Shown here piece after piece: positions 36,401-49,700 of a stretch of DNA of 64,000 bases (its first letter is position 1; the number at the start of each line of letters is the position of its first letter). The stretch covers positions 7,068,303 to 7,132,302 of the forward strand of contig SSBO01000009.1 of assembly GCA_005281725.1 (NCBI GenBank). The letters run 5' to 3'. Under the pieces are notes generated by a model. It was not told the origin of the DNA and made no database searches. It saw nothing but the letters and a program-made list of their open reading frames with translations. The position numbers and the translations under genes were made by a program. This DNA comes from Wuchereria bancrofti (Eukaryota; Nematoda; Chromadorea; Rhabditida; Onchocercidae).

Positions 36401-39400
36401 GCATGGACGAAAAGGGATAAAGATCTTAGAAGTCCACAATTGCTTAAGCTCATCGACCACAGTACTATGGTTTGTTAATATTTCGCTTAAATATTTATAT
36501 TCCTGCTTTAGTATAAATCATTCAAGGGGGAAGTGCTTCTTCTTGCTAGTAAACTTTTCTTGTTCGTATTTCTAAAACTTATTAAATGATGTCTTAATAA
36601 GTATAATAAACCTCTGTTATTGTTCGGTTAATTTAACTTTTTTCAGTTAACTTATTGGGTTGCTCGCTCTATTGTGGAAACTTGTTCACTGGACGAGCGA
36701 GTACATATGTTCTCACGAGTGCTAGAAGTAATGTCTGTTTTCGAAGAACTCAACAATTTCACTGGACTTGTTGCTTTATATTCTGCTCTGAATAGTAGCT
36801 CCGTATATCGACTTAAGGCATGTTGGGAGGTATTTTTTGCTCATATTTCCTTTTCTGTTTTTTGTTATATGTGCCGTTTATTTACGTTCATTTTATTAAA
36901 TTTAAAACTTCTATATTTAGTTCATAATCATTCTGTATTTGGTTCATAATCATCAGTTTGAAGAGAATTGATCGGGAAAAGCAAGTATGGTATGAAAAAT
37001 TCAAGAAACTGTGCAATCCGCACTGGAAGGAAATGATTGAACGATTGAAAAGTATAAATCCGCCTTGCGTCCCATTTTTTGGTTAGTTTTCATAAGTACT
37101 GTACAAATACAGATATGAATAACATTTAATTCCAATGGGATCTATTTAGAAAAAACTGAATAATTTCATTGGGATATGTTTTACAGTATTCAAGATTTTC
37201 TTTTGTTTTCATTAGCACGATAGATTTTCTTCGCAGTTTAGGCAGACCTTAATTGGCTGCAACAGTATAATTACGATATCTTAAAACGAATCTGGAAATT
37301 ATATTGGATTGTATCACTGTGTTTATCCGAAATCTTTAAGGTCATTATCTTTCCAAAATCTTTTTTTACGAAGAAGGAAACAGTACATTTGTACAGAGCG
37401 AAGATCTCACTCATGAACAGGTTTTTTTTTTTTTAACTTGAACGGTACTTTTATAATTATACATCTGTCTTATTGTATTACAAATTAAATCCGTACTAAA
37501 CTCTCGGTACTCACAAGGACTGAAATGCCGGAAGTGCTTTTAAACGACCAAAACATACATCAGTTTTTTAGATATTGAATACTGTTTCAGGCATAGGCAT
37601 TTAGATTGGTAATAAATTTGATACATTTTTAATAGCTTTTACTTGGCTTTGAAAATGAGAAATTCAGTATGTAACACTTTTGTCCCATAAATGTTGCTTC
37701 AACTTTTAACATCTTTCACGGTTTATTCATTCCATTTAAGCAGTTCCGTCAAGTTGATATTCACTTTTGTTTAACTTTTACTCAGCAGCAGTCTTATCCA
37801 ATCTTATCCTAACTTGTGCTTTCTGAAGAGATTCCTTTAAATTTAAAGTTCGATTTTCTTGTGCTTTAAGTTATGTGACAGTTTGCTGGTAATAAATCTA
37901 TACATTATATTTAAGATTAGTGCTGATGGTAACACATCAGTTGTGGGTGCAACAGGTCGTAGAGTGATGGTGTCTTTTGTAAAATGTCGTCGGATAGCAT
38001 CAATTATCAGTGATATTCAAATGTATCAAAATGAATCGTATGCACTGGAAGTGGAGCCAAGCGTAAGGGTAAGTGACTTAAAAGAATTTATAAACCTGGT
38101 AATGAATTTTATAAGTTAGATCAAATTCTTCTAACGTCGAATACATATGTTCACTTTTTTGCTTTTTTATTATCCATCTAAAACATTATTCATATCTCTT
38201 TTATTAAATAATTTAAAACCGATTATTTGTTTCCTTTATGCGTTCATGTTTCTTTTGTGAATTCCATTAATTTCTGTTTTATTGGTTGTCATATTCTGTT
38301 GTATGTTAAAAGCTGTATAAATACGATAGTTAAAAATTATATAGGAATTCCGGAAAAGACTTTTCCATCATTTTTTTTGGCTTCCTCGCGCATTTCTTTT
38401 TTCTTTTCGAACGTCTTTTTATATGTAATGGCTCTTTTATTATTCCAGTGATTTTCTTCTATCGGAAAATCTTATTTCATATTCTTTATTCGAAAAACTT
38501 TTTAAACACATGTCTAGTTGTTTGATCGACTTGACGAAGTTATGTTGAAAAATTCTCTATTACTATTGAGGCTGCTAATATGTGAGTTTGCTTTCGCTAA
38601 AATACTTTTGTATTTTATTTGAGGAAAAAACAACTAGCTCCATTAGTAACAGGAAGAGGCGGAGTAAGGAGTTTTTGTTTGTAACAAACAGCCGGAAATT
38701 CATTTTTTGGAGAATAAGAGGACAAGATGAGAAGGAAACGAGATATGTTTATCTTATTTTTTCTCTCCAAAAACATCTATTCATTATCACTATTCAGTGG
38801 TGTTACTTACTGTTACTGGAAGCATGTTCATTTGGACTATTGTTTAATGGCGAAAATCCTGAAGTTTTTCCAAATTATCGTGGTCTTTTTGCTTTTTGTC
38901 CTCTTTGGTTTATTCTCTCTCTGTCGTTTTCAAAGATGAAATTGAGTTTTCCTGACTTCGGCGCTATGACCTCTCAGATCGTTTGTTTTGAGATAATTGT
39001 GATAGACATAGTGTCTGCTGAAGGTATCAGTTACTGCCAACGCGGATTTAGACGAATCAATTGGACCAGTAGCAGTTGTGGTAGGAAGCGCCCTTTGAGG
39101 CGGGCAACTGCAAACAGTAAAAAATGATTAGTGTGTCTTTGTGTGTCCGGAGAAACATTTAGCTGTTTGCTGGCTTAATTCTTACATTTCATCATTTGGC
39201 AGCGATTCGTAGACGACATGGAGAAAGATTGGCTACGATATGTAGAAGAAGATGGAGAGGTGCAGAGAGGCGATGTATATTTGTGTAATCAATGGTTAGG
39301 AGGACTTGTGCTGAAGAGAGACAGATGATTGTGATTAATTTCGGATTTGATAGTTTCTATTGATGGCCTGTCTTCGTTTTGTATCTTTCCTGCAATCAGA

Positions 39401-40628
39401 GACAGGTTGGACAAGAAGATTTTTTTCTCTTCAAAGTTTTTTAACAAACAGTCGAAATGACTTCTTGTTCGCACAGTTTTAGCGTTGTTGTCTTCATCAT
39501 TCATTCCTCATCAAAATAGTGATGAATGGGACATGTTCTTTTTGATGTGAATTTTACTTATTTAGAACTTTTTTTGGTTGAAAAATGGAAGAGCCTCATT
39601 TTACTGAAGTGGAGCTCTGAGGAGATCACCGTTAAAATTTAGGACTGAAAATTTCAATTTAGAATTACAGCTCTTTAGTAATTCTACTGTGATATTTTCT
39701 CGCTTAAAAGCTACTGATAAAGTCTTTGCTTTCAAAACTAAAAAAGTTTTGAGAATATCTGGATAGTAGTTTCTTTTAGCAGTTTACATTTTTCTTATAT
39801 ATCACTGCTAAACAAACTTATATTATTGAGTACTTTACTTTAGCTTTGAAATAATTTGCCCGTTCAAAATTCATATGTTACTTTGGAGATTCCAATACAG
39901 TTGTTTGTCGATCCATCGTTTGACATGCTAATGAAACATTCCGTATTTGATTAATCTGTTTGCTGTGGCAAGTTGTGTATTAATTAATGCAACGCTTAGT
40001 GAAACTTTTTCTGAATTGTTTCTCTTTTAAAATGTCTAGAAAATAGTTTAAACTATTTAGTTGAAATAAATGAATGACTCATTTGTCCTTATTTTAATCT
40101 CTATTTCAATATATGAACTAGTTACAATGGTTGCATCATTCTTCGTTTCAGACCTTTCCTCGCTTTGATGAACCTAGAAATATAAGTAAGCTTTGAATTA
40201 GTTCAAGAATTCAACCATAGTTGAAAAGAAGGGTTGCAGCCAAAATCCTCCTCCATACATATTCTTATTTCATAACACATCGGTAAAATATTATGTATCT
40301 AACAATTCGTATCCAATCTTAGCTACCTGAGATTTAGCTTATTGTGTATTTTAAAAAATAGTTTTTCCTTTTCATTTTAGATGCGTAGCTGTAAACAATC
40401 TTACGAATTATTTTTTAAAATGTGCCACCAGTAAAAAAATCGGTTGTTTATTGTGAGCAGTTTGTTAGATTTTTTACTATGGTATCGAAGTCAATTAGAT
40501 TTAGACTGTTGTTATCTGTGGGATCCGGTGGTTTCGTGGGATGACGTAGATATCCTGTTATGAGACGTAATGATAGTACTGTTTTCAGTGTTGAACGGTC
40601 CTGTCACCTTTCAAACTCTTATCACAAA

Positions 40629-40713
<85 letters not shown>

Positions 40714-43700
40714 TTAGCGTTAGAATATGTATGAAGTATATGCATGGGTGTGATTGATCTGGACCTCCCATTATTTGCTACCTTCACCACCCTCATCCCT
40801 CATTCTTCTTGAATACCATAAAAGGACCCGGAACTCTTTTTTCTCCATTCGAGTTTTTCTTTAGTGTTTCGACCGGAACCTAGGAATTTCAGTATTCCTT
40901 GCGCGGTTTTACATCTTTCATTTACTGTGTAATATTTCCTTTTTCCATCTGTTTTCCCATTTACCTTATTCGTATAACATAAATATCCTGTGCGTTTTTG
41001 CCTTTTTGTTCAGAAGTTCCTTATATCAGAATATTTGGAAGTAATTTGAAGGATTTGTGCTGAATGATAGCTCTATTCTTTCACTGTCACTTCTCCAGCT
41101 AGAAAAATCATGAATAGTTTTGATTTTAGCGATAAGCAGATTTCTCAATTTCTATGGAATCCAGTTGCTATTTTTGTGGAACTATTCAGATGTGCTGATG
41201 ACAATTTAAGCTGAGTAACGATAATTTCTCATTTTGACTCCTTTCTTTTTAATATTTTGTATTTATGGTCGGTCAGCCTGTATTACAATCTTCCAAAAAA
41301 GTTTTAACAGGCTGCTGCATTCATTCGACTCTTGAAACTTCTGTTCCAGTGTTTCTCACTGAAAAAATCCGGCATATCTCCGCCCCAAAGCTTTTGGATA
41401 CAAGATTTTGATGTTGTGTTTATTTATGTTCATTCGCGCCTAGCGTTATTTTTTTCATTGTTATGAATGAACAGAATGTTAATGTTATTATATTGCGAAG
41501 AGATGGTACTAACTGATTATTGCGAAACAACACCGCTTATTGCTGATAAATGTGTGATGAGCAGACGGAAGCGATGGTTTTGTCAAACTAAGGTGAGCAG
41601 TATTCAACTTTTTTTCTGGTGATGAGGTGAGCATAAGAATAACTTGTTGATTTACTAATTTCTGAAATTCAGAGTAATAGTGATGTTTCAAAGTTCTTGG
41701 TTTTTAGTAAACTTCAAAAAGAAAGGACTTTTTGCGTGTCTGATATGACTTTACTGTTTTCCCTTTTTTAAGGTACTAAATATAACAGTTCAAATTGTTG
41801 GCCTGTTGTGATTTATTAAAATATCAAGGATAGAAGTGATTTTTTTAAGAGAAAAGAATAGCAAAGAAAAAGGGAGATATTACTATTTGGTTTGTTATTG
41901 TTGTTGAAACACGACATGTTAATTTATCACTTCTTATTCACATCGCAACTTTTTTCTGTTTCTTTAAATTATTTTTATGGCACGATAATTCAGCTTTCTT
42001 TGATATGGCTCATCCTAATGTCTTTGTTCAATTCCGTAGTGCTTATATTGTCTATACAATTAAACGATTGACAGTCATTTCTTGAATTGGGTCTAGCAAG
42101 CAGTGACACAAATAACATTACTAATTTACCGAAATTTTTGACCTTACTGGTTTATCTGAATATTGAATCCTTTTTCTTATTTCAAAAAGAACTGCATCTG
42201 CTTGAAAACAATTTTTTTCTTTCCTGGTTTTTCTAAATTGACCTCAGTACTCAGTTTTATGATACAACGCTGTACAGTAATTGTTGCTTTTAATCAATAT
42301 AAAGAAGGACTGTTGAGTCTTAATTTTCACGTTGTCAGAAAAAAGTGGTAACAAGAGGTTTTGACAGCAAAAATTACGGTTCAGTCTATATATATTTTCC
42401 ATTCTCTCTGTGTTGTTGTCTTGTCTATGATATTCAGGTCGTTTAGTTCTATTGAATGTTTATCTGCGTCTGACGACTGAATTATTTGAGCTTCATATGT
42501 TTAATTCCGAAATATCACTAAATTTTTTGTTCACAATTTTTCGATGTTGTTTTCTATTTAATGTAATACATTCACATCACCACATAAGTTCCCTTGAATA
42601 GTTGTAAATAGATTGAGAATAAGTTATCCATTCTGACCCGAATCGTTCTATTTTGAATTAGAAGGAAATGATATGGTGATTTCTTTTTGTAGATCTTGAA
42701 GGTTCTTAATTTTCGAAACAGTTTAAGATGTTCCACTGATAGATTAATTACCTTAATTAATTTGTACATCTGTGATTTCCGGCAAGAAATACTGGTCGGT
42801 CTGTGCTCTCTCCATTCTTATAAATAAAATTTTTGAGTGTAATGGAACATTGCACCTAAGCGACGATGAGCACTATTCTAAATCATATTATTTTCCTTTC
42901 AATTGTTGATGACAACTGAAGAAGTAAATAGATGAAGTTGAATGCTTGCTTCGACGGATGAACTTATCATCCTTCTGAAGGTCGTTACCAAAGTGTAGTT
43001 ACATTATCATTTTGGCAACATCTGGGGAAGTTTATAGCTAAAATGTTTTTGTTGCGTGAAGAGAAAATAATGTTTTCAATATATTTTTTCCTTTCCCTAA
43101 AATAATTCCTATGGAAAGTTATCTTCATCTGTGGAGTAATAACCGATTGTTTCATATTTATGTGATTTTAATTGTTCGTAAGCGTCTCTTAAGTCTTGTT
43201 TTGATGGATCCTATTTCTATTGAGGAGGAGCAGAGAGAGATTTAGATATTCAATATGAATCTTCTCATTGCATCTCACTGCTGACTGCTTCGCAGAGCTG
43301 TCATTTGCTTCACTACAGCTGGAGGTTAAAGTCATCGTTGGATGATAAAGGATGGGGAAGATGAGTGAAGAGGAGAGACCTGTGATATACATTGTATAAC
43401 AACGGGAAAACATTTCTCACATAGGGTTTCTCTCATAATGTGGGTACTTAATTAGTCGAGCAAATATCAGGTAAAAGAGTTCCGGATAATTCTATGAGTC
43501 GTATTTGATCTTTACTCTCTATGAATCTTTACCTAAATTTGAGTTCAATCAGTTATAAGCATATTTTTTTTATTTTTACTTTTTTTATTTTTTTTTTTTA
43601 TTTTTTATTTAATCCGTTCCAAGTCTGCCTGGTTGTGTTATGATCAAATCTCTTATTTTGAACAAAGGAGAAATATTGATACTGCAACTATGGGTCAGAT

Positions 43701-46700
43701 TTTAAATGGTAATATGATAGAAACAGTAAGAGCTAACATAGTCTTTGACTGGTATACTATACTAAGTAGATGAAATAATGAAAATAAAGCTGTTTTTTAT
43801 TTTCACTCTGTTGTTCTTCAATGCTAGTACATATTGCAGTTGTGAGGATATTATAGAAACTATAGAAATCTGTAAAGAATATACTTGTCAACAGTATATT
43901 AGTAATGAAGACTTTATCAAGCATAAAATATTAGGACTAAGCAGCAAAGATTTATCTATATAGAAAAACAAGATAATGATGAGATGGTCTGCCACCATTT
44001 TAAGTATGGGATGATGAAGAAAAAATATCTTGAAAGCATTTTCAAAGTTGGCAATCAAGAAATCAATGATTTTATTGATTGAGCTTTCGAACATTCATTT
44101 CTCTTTGTCGATTTCAAAAGATTCATTCTGCGTCATTCGATGCCGGAATTTCCTTTTTCAGTCTTTTCCCGGGTTTTGTTTTGCTTTCGCCTGTGGAATA
44201 TGCTGAATTCTTCTGGAACTGAATTATTAGTGGAGAATAAATTGATATTAACGATTTAAGAGAACATTAAGCAGTTAAAAGGACACTGTACATTCCATAT
44301 TCCCAGTAGGAAAATTGTAAGTACAGAAAGTATGTTCTTTCTCTTGCCTCGTAAATACTTTCTAGTGCTTTTCTTTCTGTTGTTTCATTTAATCGTTATT
44401 ATAGCAACCAATGATTCAAGCAATCAAATAATACCTTTAACTTGGAACATATAATCATTTCGTGTTGCTTCACTTTGTCATAAATACTGTTCATTGTCGA
44501 CTAGTTTAGTAACTTTTTGATTGCTTGAATCATTGGCTGATTTTATTTGTAGACAAAAGCAGCTGTATTCTATTTTTGACTTCATTCCACTTCTAGTTCT
44601 ATTGTCCCATGCTCTTTACTACCTGTGCATTTTAAAATTCCAGTGGTTTTTCAATTTTTGAGAGTGGTATGTGTTCATTATTTCATGCTAAAATTCCAGT
44701 TCGGAAGTTATGAGTAGCTCTCTCACCATATATATATAGATATATATATTAACCCTTCTAATCATTTCCTGTTGCTTTACTTTATACATTGTGAGTACTT
44801 TTTTTGTCCTCTTTGAAAGATTATTTCCTGCTTTCCTGGTAATATATATCGCACACTTATCTCCAGGCCTGTGACATTAACATTATTGTGCAGTATGGTG
44901 ATGTTTTGTCTATATTCACACAGTTGGATGATAAGTTAATTGCGGAATTCATCGCTTGAAGCGATCTGCGGCCGAAATCGAACATCATTACCGTAGCAGC
45001 ATCTGGAGCGGAACCGCATTATTTCCCTTCCGTTTCATTAGCTCAGTTTCCTTCGTAAAAGTGCCAGCCAACGATTTTTGTTGTGTTGTCTCACTTTTGA
45101 AAATCTTCTAGAATCAACTACCTAGCTGCTACTCTCTTATCTGCAGATTCACATTATCACAGCAGCGGTTCACTTCCCTTTTTCTCTCCTTGCTCACTCT
45201 ACCTTGAAGTTTTCATTCATTTTACAGTGATATGCCTCCATTGGTGTTGATTTCAATGAACGACTTCCGGTTAAACAAACAGATATCAGTGGTTGTAGTT
45301 CTGCTCCTGCTCTTACTCCTATGCAGACTTTCACAGGGTAAATCTTCCGTTCTTTTTATCTAATGCATCCAATGCATTTTCTAAACTACTCCCATCTTCT
45401 TTCACAACGATACCTAATCTTTTGTTTCATTTCGACATAACCCTCTGTAGTTATGTTGTATGATATAGTAGTAAGGTAGCACTTATATTGTTTTATCCGA
45501 TTTTTTTGTTATTAACCTATCTGATTCTTGAACATCTGTTATAGTTGTTTTGGATTCTTTTGAAGTTTATTCTATCATTTTTTTAAAAGATAATTTTGAT
45601 GACTTATCTAGATTTTTCCCTGAAAAAATTTGAGTAGAAAAACAGTTCTATGAATATGAAGTTTTGGAATTACTACAGAGAGTTAGCGATTTGCCTGAAT
45701 TAATTGGATTTGCATCCTAGTCCTTGTTATTGTTTAAGGGTACACGAGTTGCACTTAACTAGTAGTTTGGAGTCCTTCAATTAAAAACCGCTTAATAAAT
45801 TCTTAGTTGATTCATAAGTGGCGTCATCTATCCGTCATGTATTTGCGAACGTATTTAATCAAGTAATTTTTTAATTTCTAGTATTTAGTTATACCATATT
45901 ATATCAGAATAACAGCACTGTTTGCAGCATGCTTTCATATACTTTATGCTCCTGCTGCTCTCGATCATCTTCTGCAACATCATCTGTTTCTCCGTCTTAT
46001 GATGTGGTAAATTTGTCTTATTCGTAGTCAGTTTCATTTAAGTAATTTGTTTCTTGCTCTTTATCCAATTACTTTAATTCTTTAATGCACCTTACTTCCA
46101 GAAGAAATTTGTTACTGTATTTTATATGCAACTTTTCCGCATGTTGTCTTCAGCAATTTGGTTACTCCATCTCTTTTTATCTTTATGCGTTACATCAGTA
46201 AAAATACTTCTTTTCCCATCACCCTTCTTATTGTTTTCATATGATCTCAGACTATATCTGATGATTGTACGTCTCATTTCACCTGGAAGTCGGGAAAAAT
46301 CTCGAAAACATTGGCTGGAGTTTTGTAATAGTTGTTTTTTGGATGTGATTTTGAAGTAGCTAGAATTATTTCTATCCTTTGAAGTGGTAAGTTTGATTCA
46401 GCTGTGTACTGTTTATTACTTTTATATACTTTTATGTCCTGTAAGATAGGATTTTTCTACATTTTCAGTTACAATTGCTTATTTTGAAATTTCAGCATTT
46501 TTTTGAGACCATCAATCCGCTGAACGGTTTTGATGGGAAGGAATCCTTGGAGACATACATGTGGGAACAGTCACTTAAGGTGGAACCAAAGGACCCCGAT
46601 AAAATGGAATTTGTCGTACGTTTCCTTTTGTTATTTGATGTGGCTTCTAAAGCGTAATTTTGTGATTTTAAATTTTAAAACGTAATGTTGAAAATACATA

Positions 46701-49700
46701 TTGTACACAGAAATAAATTTTTGAGGTTTGGAGAATCATTTCTATTATGTTTTCGTTTTGTATTCCTTTCGCTTTATTTAAACGTAATATATTTACAGAG
46801 GAATTTCTGTATTTGTGTCAGTTGATTAAGGTGATGAAATGCAGAAAAGGTACAAAGCCAAACCTAAATATTCTCCAGTTTTTGACCATTCCCTCTTCAT
46901 TCTTTTTCACGAATGTGTTTCCAAAGCCATTTGAACAGAAAACTTGTTAATTTCGAAAAATCTGCATTCTAGCTATTTATCTTTTTGCATGTCTTATTTA
47001 GACCTTAAAACTGTTAAGAAATAGTTGCCAATTAAAAAGAGAAATTAAAGATTCATAAAGGAAAACGTTTTATTTGTTAAATTTCTCCGAGTTTTATGTC
47101 GGTTTTCGGAAACTACTAGAATTAAATTAAGTAAATCTCATTTATGCTGTTTGACAAGTTGTGAATAACTTGTAAAGCTGGTTTTCTTTACAAAAATTAT
47201 CGAATTCACCCTTGTAATGTTGTCTACTGACTTTTTGAGAGTAGTTTTGACAAATCTGAAGCAGTTTTTCTCTATTATGAAGTGAACACATGGTGAAAGG
47301 ATATAAAATAGATCTGTAGACGGGAGGATTATATTGTAGCAACGTTCAGGTAGTTGTAATGAGTGTTATGATTACTTCTGATAACGTTGACATAATTTAA
47401 TTCTTCTGCAAACTATTGCGCATTTCGTTGGTTATCTTCAGTTTCATCCTCAAACATTTTTCACTATTGTTTATTGTAATAGCTATCGTTTACAGAAACC
47501 ATCTAGACCAGCTTACGTGCTGAAATCACCAGGCATCAAACCACCCAAATCAATCTCATTAGCACCATCAACTAGTGGTCCGTCTAACCATTACTCAGGA
47601 CATCGTGCTAGTGGACGAGGTTTCTCGGCACTTAACAATTACAGTCCGAACATATCCCACTCATCGGATATGTGAGTTTTTAATATCGTAGCTATTCAAT
47701 ACATAATTCTGTTAGCATGACTTCGGTAATAAATCGTACAGTATCAATTGATTCAATATAAATCGTCTGATGAACATGTGTTAGAAACATTTGTTCGTAA
47801 AGTATCATACAGAATTCATTAGTTGTTTGGAAATAATTCATTGATTGATTTTGCTGAAAAGATTGATCACAATCTGGTATAGAAATAATGTATTAGTTTT
47901 GGTTCCACTGCTTAATTTTCACCTCGTCTTGTTTTAGATTAGGTTCTAGTCAGTGGTCGTTACTAACTGAGACTGATAAAATTTAGGTGGTTTGCTCTGT
48001 ACAAATATAATATATTACCTTATATTTGCAAACGCGGAATGATATTAAAATTGGTTTACTTTGCTGTCTTTTTTGAGGAGGGGAATAAAAAATAGAACTG
48101 GTTCACTTTACTGCTTAGCTAGAAAGTCCAGTAAAGATTAAGTTGTATTTGAAATCACTAGGGTCATGTCAGCCACGTTTTCTGAGGAAAATTTGTAAAT
48201 TGGTTTCTGTATTTCAAAAACTGTGACAGTAACTTTTCAAATAGAAATTTTAGATTGTTGTAAATTTTTTTGGATCATTTTGATGCTAGCACTGTAGATT
48301 TTTTCTGATCAGATACTGGTTTAACACTATATATTTCCTATTTTTTCTCAAAATGAATACCTTCAATTACTTATTTTAAAAATGAAATTGATGCTGCAGT
48401 GCTGAAGAAAAGCATTTATTTGGATTGGAATTTTTCTTCATTCTGTTTTGGTATAGATAGATCTGCTTGATGATCGGAAACTGAATCATTTGAACTACAT
48501 CTTTTTGAAATTAATTCCAGTAATTGTTGCAGATCTGTCTTTTTACACATACGCTTCTTCAGGTCACGTCCCAATTTGTTACCAAATTTCGAGGACCGAA
48601 ATTCTTATCTTGGAATGGTTGAAATCACTCCAGGTTAATCTGATTCCTATGTTTACTGTTTGCTCACTATGTGACAGAATAAGATAGCTTATCTACTGTC
48701 ATCCTAAAAATGAACTGGTCACTGCTTTTTGGAATGAATTTCTAAAATTGCTGGACTGAAGCTGAGATTTCCAGCTTCATATATTAAATACCTGTATCTC
48801 TAGGTCAACAACCGCGATATCTTGGTGACGCAAAACGCGGTACACAATCAACAGTTGCTTCGCCAACTGAACCGCGGATTCCGCCAGTAATGCCAAGGAC
48901 TAAACATCGAAATGATAAAGCATCCTCGACACCACCAAGTCCTCGTTCATCGCAGAATGGACATTTTACTACTCCGTCACCACCTCCTCTCTATCCACGA
49001 AAATTGTCAACCCAGGAACAGCTGGCTCCACCACCACCTCTGAAAGTTTTGACTCATGGAGGTCCAGATTTGAATGGTCCTGTTCCACCTCATTCTGCTC
49101 CTTTTTGCACTACTCATCCAGGTTCGATCATTTCAATGATTGTATTTAATTATCCTTTGTTTTTGTACACTTTATCATATATCACAGTATATTAATAAGC
49201 TGAACAGAGCTGTCTTGATTTCAGAAAGCTTCAAACATATTTTGATAGCACATGAATGACTTGAATGATAATATATTGGAATTTATTGATATAATAAATT
49301 GATGTCACACCCTTCGGACTGCTTAAAAATTTCCTCATATTCACTTACTGTAATTAATTATGATATTCCGGAACTTTCAGATTCATTCGTTTTTCCGCCG
49401 TATGGAGGGAATGCAATATCCCGAACAATAGCACCTTTGGAAAGCATCTCTCCTGTAGCACAAACAGTAGGCATAATTCCAACAGTACCACCAAGGAAAA
49501 AAGTTGAACAGCTTCCATCCCCACTGTTTGGTGATGCTGTGCATGTCGTCTGGAATAAGTTAGAGTTAATTCTTCAAACCTTTATAAATCAGATCACAAA
49601 TTTGTGAAAATGAAAGTGTAAATCTCCGCTGCAATGATCATATTAACTGATTGAAGGTTTTTAGGGAAGCAAAATCAGCAGTGTGCGATGCAGATGATAC

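Larger units (their letters stand above)
38069..46495 (+). other. 8.4 kb intron of sos-1
   Basis: This intron lies between the last part of the CDC25 domain (EVEPSVR|GTAAGT) and the exon starting [12 protein letters not shown]. It contains a (TG)n microsatellite (40630-40706), a 21-nt perfect inverted repeat (44408-44536) with a nearby diverged direct copy, a T-rich tract (43560-43612), a TA-rich palindromic tract (44729-44750), an open frame of 181 codons (38582-39127) and a signal-peptide-like exon candidate (45233-45341). The remainder is AT-rich and featureless. Confidence 0.7.

Noticed and set aside
40560..40796. Val-Cys and Thr-His repeat frames on both strands
   Set aside because: Translation of the (TG)n microsatellite.
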